DNA from: a virus | Virus record (IMG/VR): IMGVR_UViG_3300045283_000058 | Location: 1-43,884 of that record | Strand: one strand, 5' to 3' | Length of the DNA stretch: 43,884 bases | Shown here: in pieces, positions 6,461 to 13,656 of the stretch | Layout: each line of letters opens with the position of its first letter | How positions within the stretch are numbered: position 1 is the first letter of the stretch | Program-made: the position numbers and the translations under genes | The notes under the pieces: model-generated | Database searches by the model: none | Told to the model about the DNA's origin: nothing | What the model saw: only the letters and a program-made list of their open reading frames with translations

Positions 6461-6747
6461 AGGGGTGGACGACGCTCGCGCTCGTCTGTCTGCCCGGTGG
6501 TTGCGTGATCGGGTTGCTGTTCTGGATCCGTCGGCGCTGGATCGCGCATCTGGAACAGCAAGTAGAAGACTTGCGGATCGCCGAAGGGTTGATCAAGAAG
6601 CCCGTGCAGCGGTTCACGAAGAACGACGACGACTTGCGCGTGCGAACGAAGTTGAAGCGCGATGCCGCAGCACGGTTGAAGAAACGGGCGCACAAGGTAG
6701 AGAGCGGGGACTCGGTGAGCGACATTCTCCGCGTGGTGAATCGATGA
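6457..6747 (+). CDS. membrane-anchored coiled-coil protein
   Basis: A 96-residue protein with one N-terminal transmembrane helix (about residues 5-23, ALVCLPGGCVIGLLFWI) followed by a basic helical cytoplasmic part (HLEQQVEDLRIAEGLIKK...). It starts with ATGA overlap and ends in the ATGA of the methyltransferase. Function unknown. Confidence 0.55.
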   Translation: MKGWTTLALVCLPGGCVIGLLFWIRRRWIAHLEQQVEDLRIAEGLIKKPVQRFTKNDDDLRVRTKLKRDAAARLKKRAHKVESGDSVSDILRVVNR

Positions 6748-7478
6748 CGCCGTACTACGAGCAAGCAGGCGTGACGATCTACCACGGCGACTGCCTCGCT
6801 GTAATGGAAACGCTGACGGCCGTCGATCACATGATGACGGACCCGCCCTATAGCGAGCACACGCACGCGAAGCAATGGATTGGCTCGGCGCTGACGGATG
6901 ACGGGAAGCCGCGCGTCTCCACGGCTCATAAAGAGCTCGGGTTTGACCCGCTCAACGCAGAAACGCGGAAGCAGGTCTGCCGCGAAGCCTATCGTCTCGC
7001 CGCGCGTTGGACGCTGGCGTTTTGCGACGTTGAGTCCATCTGGCTTTGGCGAGAAGACATCCGCGCCGCGTGCCTCGATTACGTCCGAGCCTGCATTTGG
7101 GACAAGGTCGACTCCGCGCCGCAGTTCACGGGTGACCGTCCAGCGTCGGCTGCAGAAGCCATCGTCGTGGCCCACAGGCCCGGTAAAAAGGTTTGGAATG
7201 GCGGAGGCTCGCGCAACGTCTTTCGGCACGCCGTGAACGCCGAGAAGGGCGCGAAACCCCACCCGTCGACGAAGCCAGAGCCGCTGATGGCTGAACTGAT
7301 CCACTTGTTCACCGATCGCGGCGACCTGATCTTGGACCCGTTCGGCGGGAGCGGCACGACGGCTGTTGCCGCAAAACGACTCGGCCGACGCTGCATCCTG
7401 ATCGAGCAACAAGAAAAGTACTGCGAGATCGCGGCGCAGCGACTCGCTCAAGATGCTCTGCCGTTGGAGGTGGCATAA
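6744..7478 (+). CDS. DNA N6-adenine/N4-cytosine methyltransferase (beta class order)
   Basis: A 244-residue SAM-dependent DNA methyltransferase. The catalytic motif DPPY is at residues 33-36 and the SAM-binding motif DPFGGSGTT at about 198-206, so motif IV precedes motif I, the beta-class order. The C-terminus (GRRCILIEQQEKYCEIAAQRL) matches the family ending. It is short for the class, with a reduced target-recognition region. No cognate restriction enzyme adjoins it, so it probably protects phage DNA or alters regulation. The start is the ATG overlapping the previous stop. Confidence 0.88.
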   Translation: MTPYYEQAGVTIYHGDCLAVMETLTAVDHMMTDPPYSEHTHAKQWIGSALTDDGKPRVSTAHKELGFDPLNAETRKQVCREAYRLAARWTLAFCDVESIWLWREDIRAACLDYVRACIWDKVDSAPQFTGDRPASAAEAIVVAHRPGKKVWNGGGSRNVFRHAVNAEKGAKPHPSTKPEPLMAELIHLFTDRGDLILDPFGGSGTTAVAAKRLGRRCILIEQQEKYCEIAAQRLAQDALPLEVA

Positions 7479-7484
7479 GGGGCC

Positions 7485-7769
7485 ATGAAGGACGAGATCG
7501 CCCGTCGGCAGTCCAACGCGATGAAAGTGTGGTGGCTGTTTCTCCAGCATCCTGGGCGTTGGTTGCACTGGAGACGGTTTGAACGGATTGGAGGTGCCTG
7601 CGCGTGGCGCACCAGAATTTCGGATGCACGGAAGATGGCGAAGGCGATCGGCGGCGTGATTGAACACAACGGCAGCATCACGCGAAGTGCGTACAGATAT
7701 TTGCCGTACGAGCCCATTCCAGCAAGCCATGAGGCGAGCGGGCAGCGCCGCTTAGCGCTCAGTCAGTAA
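7485..7769 (+). CDS. putative winged-helix protein
   Basis: A 94-residue protein. The central part (WRRFERIGGACAWRTRISDARKMAKAIGG, read in pieces) followed by an aromatic strand (RSAYRYLPYE) resembles the small winged-helix proteins found in phages, where the wing carries basic residues. It probably binds DNA. Its C-terminal codons run into a 16-bp repeat that occurs again after the next gene. Confidence 0.5.
   Translation: MKDEIARRQSNAMKVWWLFLQHPGRWLHWRRFERIGGACAWRTRISDARKMAKAIGGVIEHNGSITRSAYRYLPYEPIPASHEASGQRRLALSQ
7738..7753 (+). repeat. 16-bp direct repeat, copy 1
   Basis: GCGGGCAGCGCCGCTT occurs here and again at 8017-8032, flanking the 7786-8010 gene. It is GC-rich and partly self-complementary. 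It resembles the junction elements seen elsewhere in the window and may have delimited a mobile gene cassette. Confidence 0.6.
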
Positions 7770-7785
7770 ACAAGGAGAGAGACCG

Positions 7786-8010
7786 ATGAATGACATCACG
7801 AGTGGAATGCTTGCCGGCACGTACGCGACGGAAGCGTATGGCCTTCAGAACGCGAAGATGGCGCAGATGCCGACGATTCAGCAGCGGATCGACCTCGCCG
7901 TGCAGCAGGCAGAGGACCGCTTGGCGGCCGTGAAGCGCGCGAAAGAACTCTTCGAGAAAAACCCCGACCTTGAGGAGCTGTTGAACATCATGCAGCGAGC
8001 GCACTTCTAA
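7786..8010 (+). CDS. small coiled-coil hypothetical protein
   Basis: A 74-residue, almost wholly helical protein; residues 30-70 (QQRIDLAVQQAEDRLAAVK, AKELFEKNPDLEELLNIM) form a probable coiled coil. AAGGAGAG gives a strong ribosome site. I recall short helical proteins of this kind in phages but no function. It is flanked by the two copies of the 16-bp repeat. Confidence 0.65.
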   Translation: MNDITSGMLAGTYATEAYGLQNAKMAQMPTIQQRIDLAVQQAEDRLAAVKRAKELFEKNPDLEELLNIMQRAHF

Positions 8011-8016
8011 TGAGGG

Positions 8017-8032
8017 GCGGGCAGCGCCGCTT
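8017..8032 (+). repeat. 16-bp direct repeat, copy 2
   Basis: Second copy of GCGGGCAGCGCCGCTT, beginning seven bases after the stop of the helical gene. The first copy is at 7738-7753. Confidence 0.6.
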
Positions 8033-8048
8033 CAGTTTGACGTAGGAG

Positions 8049-8262
8049 TTGGACGCTTCATTGTGCTGAGCGCATCAGCCTTTGGTTCCAGCTTCGCGCC
8101 GAAAAGCTGACGAGCACGATCCGGGCTTGACCCGAAAATGCACGGGGAAGTGCGCCGAACCGGACACCTTCGCGCCCCGTCCTCTGATGCCTTGTGTAGC
8201 GTCAGTGATTTGGTTCTTCGGCTGATCGCGTTCAAGCGGTATCAGAGGAGAAAGGTGTCCGG
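8049..8262 (+). ncRNA. candidate structured RNA of unknown class
   Basis: A gene-free stretch packed with hairpins. Four small ones come first: GCTGA/TCAGC (8065-8079), CAGCTT/AAGCTG (8089-8109), CGGG/CCCG (8122-8134) and GCAC/GTGC (8140-8153). Then a three-layer nested structure: an 11-bp helix CCGGACACCTT (8160-8170) with AAGGTGTCCGG (8252-8262); inside it an 8-bp helix CCTCTGAT (8181-8188) with ATCAGAGG (8241-8248); inside that a 7-bp helix with one bulge (8199-8205 with 8222-8229) and a 16-base loop. It ends 20 bases before the next gene, so it is either a stand-alone RNA or a leader. I recognise no known class. Strand is assumed from neighbours. Confidence 0.55.
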
Positions 8263-8282
8263 GTGTCTTTAAGAGAAAAGAG

Positions 8283-8624
8283 ATGAATCTCTCTCGTGAG
8301 CACAAAAACGATTTCGCCGCCTTTTGGGCCATCTACCCGCACCGGGTGGGAAAACTCGCCGCTGAACGTGCGTACGAAAAAGCGCGCCGCAGCGGAACCG
8401 AGCCGGCGGAGATTCTGGCGGGAGTGCAACGGTACGTGAAATCGAAACCGGACTGGCAATCGTGGGCGCATCCGAGTTCGTGGCTGAATGCGGGCCGATG
8501 GATGGACGAAGCGCCGCAGCGGAAGCGCGGGAACCGGACGTGTCCACACGATCCGTGTTGTCAGTCATTTACCGAATGCCGCGACAAGTTGCTTGGGCGG
8601 AAGGCGTCAGGAGTTCGGGCGTAG
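8283..8624 (+). CDS. replication-protein-O C-terminal-like domain protein
   Basis: A 113-residue protein whose first 80 residues match the small domain often found at the C-terminus of phage replisome organisers: DFAAFWAIYPHRVGKLAAERAYEKA, then a helical part and WAHPSSWLNAGRWMDE. In lambda O-type proteins that end contacts the helicase or loader. Here it stands alone and is followed by a short Cys-containing tail (CPHDPCCQSFTECRD). It may recruit host replication proteins; it is the only replication-like gene seen. Confidence 0.6.
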   Translation: MNLSREHKNDFAAFWAIYPHRVGKLAAERAYEKARRSGTEPAEILAGVQRYVKSKPDWQSWAHPSSWLNAGRWMDEAPQRKRGNRTCPHDPCCQSFTECRDKLLGRKASGVRA

Positions 8625-8701
8625 TGGGCGCAGCTTCGCGTGTCCCGGAAACCCACATGGTTTCGTGTGCGGAAGGAGCCGGGACAAACCACTACGCCCC
8701 G
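8616..8701 (+). ncRNA. nested hairpin element at gene end
   Basis: Three nested perfect helices: GGGCGTAGTGG (8617-8627) with CCACTACGCCC (8689-8699), TGTCCCGG (8641-8648) with CCGGGACA (8679-8686), and GAAACC/GGTTTC around a CACAT loop. The outer 5' strand includes the stop codon of the preceding gene. There is no T-run, so it is not a standard Rho-independent terminator. It may protect an mRNA end or regulate the next gene. Confidence 0.55.
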
Positions 8702-8721
8702 AAATTTCACGGTCAGGTGGC

Positions 8722-8740
8722 GGCGGTCCCTCCCCAGGAG
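8722..8740 (+). repeat. junction element (SD-bearing palindrome)
   Basis: GGCGGTCCCTCCCCAGGAG, identical to 8913-8931. CTCC can pair with GGAG, so the ribosome site of the 8749 gene lies in a small hairpin. It belongs to the family of GC-rich elements found at many gene boundaries in this window. Confidence 0.6.
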
Positions 8741-8748
8741 CAATCGCG

Positions 8749-8943
8749 ATGAACGAGCGGAAGCCAGATGTCAAGGCGATGATTCTGCGCGCGCGCGAAG
8801 CGACGACACAGCTTCGCGATGCCGCCCGTCAGGGGCGCGTGATTGACTTCCGTCAGCGCGACGCACTCGTGATGGCGATTCACGACGCGCTTGATTTGGT
8901 GGAATTTCAACGGGCGGTCCCTCCCCAGGAGGGCCGGGAATGA
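8749..8943 (+). CDS. hypothetical helical protein
   Basis: A 64-residue protein (MNERKPDVKAMILRAR...) of two or three amphipathic helices. The ATG is served by the AGGAG of the upstream junction element. Its own last codons (RAVPPQEGRE) are encoded by a second copy of the same element at 8913-8931. Function unknown. Confidence 0.6.
   Translation: MNERKPDVKAMILRAREATTQLRDAARQGRVIDFRQRDALVMAIHDALDLVEFQRAVPPQEGRE
8913..8931 (+). repeat. junction element (SD-bearing palindrome)
   Basis: An exact copy of the 19-bp element at 8722-8740, here inside the end of the 8749-8943 gene. A related copy (CGGCTCCCCAGGAGGGCCG) lies just past the SPFH gene at 10006-10024. Confidence 0.6.
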
Positions 8944-8973
8944 ATCTGTTTTTAACGGATTTGAGGTGATTTG

Positions 8974-10005
8974 ATGAAGTGGATTGCGCTGCTGATCGGT
9001 GCGCTCGTCATGATGCTCGGCGTCAATCTCGCGCTGCGGTTGCTGAGCATGGCGGACGATTGGGCCGTTGCCGCAGGTTTGCTGCTGCTGCTCGCGATTG
9101 CGTGGATCGCGCTGACCGTCGCCGGTCGCTATTCCAAGCGCGGTATCGATGCGATGAAGGCGCGCGTTCTGTTCGTGATTCTGCTCGCGATCGCGGCGTC
9201 CGGTTGCGGCAGCACGATCCAGCCGGGCCATGCGGGCATCGTAGTCGACTACTACGGCAAGAATCGCGGCGTGCAGGATTACACCGTCACGACCGGGCGC
9301 GTCTGGGTCAACCCATTCACCACGGAAGTGCTCGAATGGCCGACGTTCGTGCAGTCCGTCGTATGGACGCACGATGTGAACGAGGGCCATCCAGCCAATG
9401 AGGAAATCACGTTCACGAACAAGGACCAGATGCAGATCGCGGCCGATATTTCCTTAGCCTATCACCTCGACGTCGCTAAGTTGCCAGCGTTTTACGTGAA
9501 ATTCCGAACCGCGAACATGGACTCGTTCACGCACGGCTATCTGCGGAGCCTGACGCGCGACAAGTTCAATGAAATCGCAGGGCGCTACACCATCGCGCAA
9601 ATCATGGGCGACAACGCTCCATTTCTGAAGGAAGTGCGTGACGCCTTGCAGACAGATCTTGAGCCGTTCGGAGTGATGCTCGAAACACAATTCGGCATCA
9701 TCGGTGCCCCGAGACCGCCTGCGAATGTCGTGGAAGCTATCAATCTTCAGGCGGTGGCACAGCGGCTCGCGCTGACCAAAGAGAACGAGCTGCGACAGGT
9801 GCAGGCCGACGCCGCGAAGATTGTCGCGAAAGCGGAAGGCGATGCGCGCGCCAAGGCCATCTGGGCGGAAGCTGAGGCATCGGCGAATCGGAGAGTAGCG
9901 GACAGCCTCACGACGAACCTGATCGAACTGAAACGACTGGAACGCTGGAATGGCACGTTGCCGCAAGTGACGAGCGGCGCGACGCCATTTCTCTCACTCA
10001 AATGA
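8974..10005 (+). CDS. SPFH/band-7 domain membrane lipoprotein
   Basis: A 343-residue protein of the stomatin/prohibitin/HflK (SPFH) superfamily. Two transmembrane helices lie at about 3-24 and 30-50. A second hydrophobic segment with a lipobox follows (VILLAIAASGC, Cys78). The SPFH domain runs about 85-270 and a coiled coil about 255-310 (NELRQVQADAAKIVAKAEGD). The GAGGTGAT site places the start at 8974; an internal ATG at 9154 would give a plain lipoprotein. Such proteins form membrane scaffolds and can modulate FtsH-type proteases. In a phage it may affect membrane stress or lysis timing, which is inference. Confidence 0.8.
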   Translation: MKWIALLIGALVMMLGVNLALRLLSMADDWAVAAGLLLLLAIAWIALTVAGRYSKRGIDAMKARVLFVILLAIAASGCGSTIQPGHAGIVVDYYGKNRGVQDYTVTTGRVWVNPFTTEVLEWPTFVQSVVWTHDVNEGHPANEEITFTNKDQMQIAADISLAYHLDVAKLPAFYVKFRTANMDSFTHGYLRSLTRDKFNEIAGRYTIAQIMGDNAPFLKEVRDALQTDLEPFGVMLETQFGIIGAPRPPANVVEAINLQAVAQRLALTKENELRQVQADAAKIVAKAEGDARAKAIWAEAEASANRRVADSLTTNLIELKRLERWNGTLPQVTSGATPFLSLK

Positions 10006-10036
10006 CGGCTCCCCAGGAGGGCCGCTAGATTCCCCC

Positions 10037-10351
10037 ATGCGCAAACGGTTTGATTGGGCCGACACGTTAGCGTTGCAGATTCGGGCGGAACGGTTGCCGT
10101 TGCCGACGCGTGAACATCGGTTTCATCCGGTGCGGAAATGGCGCTTTGACCTCGCGTGGGTGGATCGCTTGCTCTATGTCGAGTGCGATGGCGGCGAGTT
10201 CGTGCGGGGATCGCTCGGGCGACACGGAACGGCGCGCGATTGTGAAAAGCAGAATACGGCGGTGCTCCTCGGGTGGAAGCCGTTGCGGTTTGTCGGGTCA
10301 CAGATTCGGAGCGGCTACGCGATTGGCGTGCTGCGGGATGCTCTGCGATGA
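10037..10351 (+). CDS. PD-(D/E)XK-like phage endonuclease
   Basis: A 104-residue protein resembling Vsr/DUF559-like phage nucleases. The motif run is WRFDLAW (Asp38), LLYVECDGG (Glu49), RDCEKQNTAVLLGWKPLRF (Lys71, Asn73). The Asp-Glu-Lys spacing fits a PD-(D/E)XK core. Such enzymes process DNA junctions or mismatches in phage recombination. AGGAGG of the junction element lies about 20 bases upstream. Confidence 0.7.
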   Translation: MRKRFDWADTLALQIRAERLPLPTREHRFHPVRKWRFDLAWVDRLLYVECDGGEFVRGSLGRHGTARDCEKQNTAVLLGWKPLRFVGSQIRSGYAIGVLRDALR

Positions 10352-10566
10352 CGTGGTTGTTCGATCTTCGCCCACCGACGCCAGACGCGGAGACGCGTCG
10401 CGCTGACCTCGCGACAGGTGGGAAGGACGGCGGATCGAGGACGCCGGAAGATTCCTCGGGGACGGACTCGCCCCTCACCGTGACCGAATGGGCCGAGCAG
10501 ATGGTGCCGCACTTTCACGCGGCGTCTGATTTGGTTCCTGGGTTCGGGGGGGGGGCGAGAACGTGA
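10348..10566 (+). CDS. hypothetical protein ending in a poly-G tract
   Basis: A 72-residue acidic, probably disordered protein (MTWLFDLRPPTPDAETRR...) with ATGA overlap to the nuclease gene. Its 3' end contains ten consecutive G (10546-10555) encoding glycines. Slippage there would move translation into a frame that continues about 18 codons (NVTRKSKSRTVATRRAS) and stops against the methyltransferase ATG. Function unknown. Confidence 0.45.
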   Translation: MTWLFDLRPPTPDAETRRADLATGGKDGGSRTPEDSSGTDSPLTVTEWAEQMVPHFHAASDLVPGFGGGART

Positions 10567-10613
10567 CTCGTAAATCGAAATCGCGGACAGTGGCGACGCG
10601 GAGGGCGTCCTAG

Positions 10614-11425
<812 letters not shown>

Positions 11426-11429
<4 letters not shown>

Positions 11430-11677
11430 GCCAACAGAACGTTAAATGGGGCGCCGAGTGGTATTCACGGAACAGGCTCAACGGCACGACCCGATACCTG
11501 ATGTGGATCGAGCCGAATCGACCGGCGCTGTTTAGCACGCGGCAAGCCGCCCGCGCGTGGATTCACGAGCGCTACGGCTACATTCGGGGTCGGCGCGATC
11601 TACGTACCGAACCGCATGGCTGGCGACTTCCACGAGCGGTGCGTGTACGGTGGACTCTCAACCGTGTCAAATCGTAA
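11426..11677 (+). CDS. hypothetical protein
   Basis: An 83-residue basic, Trp/Arg/Tyr-rich protein (MSQQNVKWGAEWYSRNR...). The segment PALFSTRQAARAWIHERYG looks like a strand-helix unit. Coupled by ATGA to the methyltransferase. A nucleic-acid-binding accessory role is possible but unsupported. Confidence 0.6.
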
Positions 11678-11710
11678 CCCGGTGGCGTCCCTGACGACGG
11701 AGCACGCCCA

Positions 11711-12097
11711 ATGAACGAGCCTTTGTATTGGACCTTGGAGAATGTCTTCAGCGCGGAGGTGGAGATTTACCTCGGTAACGAACTTGCGGAAATCTCCGTC
11801 GATGCCGAAGTGCCGATGCGCGGCAGGGAGCGCCAGCCCAGGCGCGGGAATCGGATGTATCCGACCTTCATCGATCTGGACCTGTCGATGCGGGACGCGC
11901 CGTCGAAAGGCTTTCGGGTGACGCTGGATGCTGAGACTGCGCGCGATCTGGCGATGCGACTCCTCGAGGCGGCGACGCACGCGGACCTGATCGATCTGCC
12001 CGACGTCGATACATGCGGGCACTGGTTTCCCTGCGATTGTCAACAAAAGTTAGCCGGTGGGGCGTCGCGTCGCGCGCCCTCGGAGGCCAACAGGTAA
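11711..12097 (+). CDS. hypothetical protein
   Basis: A 128-residue acidic alpha/beta protein (MNEPLYWTLENVFSAEVEIY...). The segment DLSMRDAPSKGFRVTLDAET looks like paired strands, and a CGHWFPCDC cysteine cluster sits near the C-terminus. The C-terminal codons (RAPSEANR) run through a CCCTCGGAGG junction element. Family not recognised. Confidence 0.6.
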   Translation: MNEPLYWTLENVFSAEVEIYLGNELAEISVDAEVPMRGRERQPRRGNRMYPTFIDLDLSMRDAPSKGFRVTLDAETARDLAMRLLEAATHADLIDLPDVDTCGHWFPCDCQQKLAGGASRRAPSEANR

Positions 12098-12197
12098 GAA
12101 TTGTGAATTTCTCGCGCTGGCGGAATAGACGTTGGGCGCAGCGATGCCCCAAACAGTAGACGCAGCCGGTACGCAGCGCCGCGAAGGATGGCGGTAA

Positions 12198-12284
12198 ATG
12201 GGCGTGATGGCCCTGAGTGAGCACGAGCGCTCGTTGCTCCACCGCCGTAGAGACGCACGAGCATTGTGCCGTGAACGCTCATAA
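12198..12284 (+). CDS. possible small ORF
   Basis: A 28-residue ORF starting MGVMALSEHERSLL and ending in a very basic tail, preceded by AAGGA. It lies in an otherwise gene-poor stretch (12098-12270) and overlaps a 21-bp palindrome. Its stop overlaps the next GTG-started ORF by 14 bases. It could be a leader peptide or not coding at all. Confidence 0.3.
   Translation: MGVMALSEHERSLLHRRRDARALCRERS
12219..12239. repeat. near-perfect 21-bp palindrome
   Basis: GAGCA-CGAGC-GCTCG-T-TGCTC with one extra base and no loop. The core ACGAGCGCTCGT is a perfect 12-bp palindrome. It could be an operator for a dimeric regulator such as the HTH protein encoded at 12641. Confidence 0.5.
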
Positions 12285-12402
12285 CTTCGTTGGCGGACAA
12301 GGGCGGTGCTGGGGAATAGGCCGAGTAGCTTGTCCTGCGGAGCCAAATACGCCCGGCATTCCGAGGTGGCAAACGGGAATCCTCGGGCGCGAGAAAATAT
12401 GA
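12271..12402 (+). CDS. hypothetical small protein
   Basis: A 43-residue ORF from GTG (MNAHNFVGGQGRCWGIG...), Gly- and Pro-rich with two Cys. Its stop overlaps the next ATG (ATGA), which is the main support. No family recognised. Confidence 0.4.
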   Translation: MNAHNFVGGQGRCWGIGRVACPAEPNTPGIPRWQTGILGREKI

Positions 12403-12635
12403 TTTTCGGTCGAGCATCGAAACGGTATTTGCGAGAGCGCCGCATTCGTCAGGCTGGCGGCAATCCGCTCGACGTGCAGCCTGAGAGCGTGGATGAAGCG
12501 CTCGATGAATTGACGCGATTGGTTGGGATTTTCGAGCGCGCGGAATTGCCGAGAGCGGCGCATCGGCTCCGCGTGTTGGTCGGATACCTTCGACGCACGA
12601 TCAAGGGGGAACCTGTCGCGGCTCCCTCGGAGTAG
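12399..12635 (+). CDS. hypothetical helical protein
   Basis: A 78-residue basic helical protein (MIFGRASKRYLRERR...); the second half (SVDEALDELTRLVGIFERAEL) is an amphipathic helix pair. It ends in a junction element (VAAPSE then stop) whose GGAG may serve the next gene. Confidence 0.55.
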   Translation: MIFGRASKRYLRERRIRQAGGNPLDVQPESVDEALDELTRLVGIFERAELPRAAHRLRVLVGYLRRTIKGEPVAAPSE

Positions 12636-12640
12636 CCAAG

Positions 12641-12841
12641 ATGAACTGGTTTGCCGATCATCGTCAGGCGTGGATCGCGGAAACGCTTCGCGTGTACGGC
12701 TTCATCAATCGCGAGCATCTACAGCGGAAGTTCGGCATTTCACAGCCGCAGGCGTCGCACGATCTGAAGGTGTTTCAGCGCGACAATCCCGCTGAGATTC
12801 GGTACGACTCGTCGCGAAAATGTTACGTGGCCTCGGAGTAG
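12641..12841 (+). CDS. DeoR-like winged-helix DNA-binding protein
   Basis: A 66-residue protein consisting of one winged helix: RVYGFINREHLQRKFGIS (first helices), QPQASHDLKVFQRD (recognition helix) and the wing strand IRYDSSRKCYVASE. This is the layout of small DeoR/HTH_11 regulators. It ends in the CCTCGGAG junction element and is followed at once by the zinc-ribbon gene. It probably binds an operator nearby. Confidence 0.7.
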   Translation: MNWFADHRQAWIAETLRVYGFINREHLQRKFGISQPQASHDLKVFQRDNPAEIRYDSSRKCYVASE

Positions 12842-13025
12842 CCCCCATGAGCACCAACCCTGAACCAGCATGGCGTCTGAAATGTCCGTGGCCTGAATGC
12901 GGGCACGAATTTCTCAGCGCGTATTCGCGGCTCGCGTACGATTCGTGTCCTCGCTGCCATCAGTCAGTGATGACGAACAAGTTGATCGAACTACCGTTGG
13001 CGGCCCCAGCCGCCGGAGGACGCCA
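12838..13025 (+). repeat. 188-bp duplicated zinc-ribbon module, intact copy
   Basis: This segment recurs as 15463-15512 plus 17264-17409, the two parts separated by the IS element. The second part (146 bp) is identical and the first (50 bp) differs by one base. The duplication starts inside one junction element (GTAGCCCCCATG) and ends at another (GCCGCCGGAGGACGCCA), so a whole gene module was copied between boundary elements recently. Confidence 0.9.
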
Positions 13026-13656
13026 TGAACACGGAACAGAAGGCGATACCGCCGAAGGCGCGCTGCGAGCATTGCGGCCGATACGCGAAGGACCATCTGC
13101 TGGTGAACTACGCGGACGGTCCACTGATCGGCCGCTCGGAGTTGATCTGCCCGACGAGCACGTTCAAACAGCAGCAAAAGCGGCGGGGGACGTAGGGCCC
13201 CGCTCAGGGCCGCCGCCGTGGATTGTGGATCTCGCGATTGAAGCCTCGGGCTGGTCGCCGTGCCGAAGCAAGCGCGGCGTCGTCATCTTCAGAGATGGGA
13301 ACGTCGTCAGCCACGGCCACAACTTCAAGCCGGAAGGGTTCGCCTGCGACGGCTCAGAGGTGTGCAAGGCGACGTGTCGCGCGGAAGCGGTCCACGCGGA
13401 GCAGGATGCGCTAATGGCCGCCGACTGGGGCGCACGGGGAGCTGAGTTGCTGCACGTCAAGAGCGTCGATGGCGCGCTCGTCGCGTCAGGCGGTCCATCG
13501 TGCGTGCAGTGCAGCAAACTGATTCTCGCGTGTGGCGTCGCTGGCATCTGGCTCTATCACGCGGACGGCTGGCAACGCTACGACGCGACGGAATTTCATC
13601 GCCTTTCACTGGCAGCGGAGGCCCGCGCAGGGCAGGAGCCGAGACATGAGCGATGA
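12847..13656 (+). CDS. zinc-ribbon / deaminase-like fusion ORF
   Basis: A 269-residue ORF. Residues 1-58 are a zinc ribbon (C13, C18, C34, C37). Residues about 60-125 read poorly and lie over a convincing gene in another frame (13025-13195). Residues about 127-269 are a cytidine/dCMP-deaminase-like domain with HAEQ (183-186) and PSCVQC (217-222), the zinc-binding HxE and CxxC pair. The deaminase may also start at the GTG at 13225. So this is either a true fusion or two genes joined by chance read-through. Deaminase activity would supply dUMP or edit bases, which is inferred from motifs only. Confidence 0.6.
   Translation: MSTNPEPAWRLKCPWPECGHEFLSAYSRLAYDSCPRCHQSVMTNKLIELPLAAPAAGGRHEHGTEGDTAEGALRALRPIREGPSAGELRGRSTDRPLGVDLPDEHVQTAAKAAGDVGPRSGPPPWIVDLAIEASGWSPCRSKRGVVIFRDGNVVSHGHNFKPEGFACDGSEVCKATCRAEAVHAEQDALMAADWGARGAELLHVKSVDGALVASGGPSCVQCSKLILACGVAGIWLYHADGWQRYDATEFHRLSLAAEARAGQEPRHER
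13025..13195 (+). CDS. small zinc-finger protein nested in another frame
   Basis: A 56-residue ORF, MNTEQKAIPPKAR then CEHCGRYAKDHLLVNYADG and a later Cys. It looks like real protein, unlike the overlapping frame. GGAGG of a GC-rich hairpin lies five bases upstream, and the stop is followed by another junction element (GGCCCCGCTCAGGGCC). It probably is the true gene of this interval. Confidence 0.6.
   Translation: MNTEQKAIPPKARCEHCGRYAKDHLLVNYADGPLIGRSELICPTSTFKQQQKRRGT
13195..13212 (+). repeat. junction element
   Basis: GGGCCCCGCTCAGGGCCG directly after the stop of the nested zinc-finger gene and before the GTG of the deaminase domain. It shows the element in its between-genes form. Confidence 0.6.
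13613..13642 (+). repeat. 30-bp junction element with ribosome site
   Basis: Exactly repeated at 14115-14144. It covers the end of one gene (encoding AEARAGQEP) and carries GGCAGGAG just before the next ATG. It supplies both a C-terminal tail and a Shine-Dalgarno site. Confidence 0.8.

Noticed and set aside
6441-7730. 429-codon leftward ORF
   Set aside because: Antisense to the methyltransferase and its neighbours, all of which have motifs and coupled starts.
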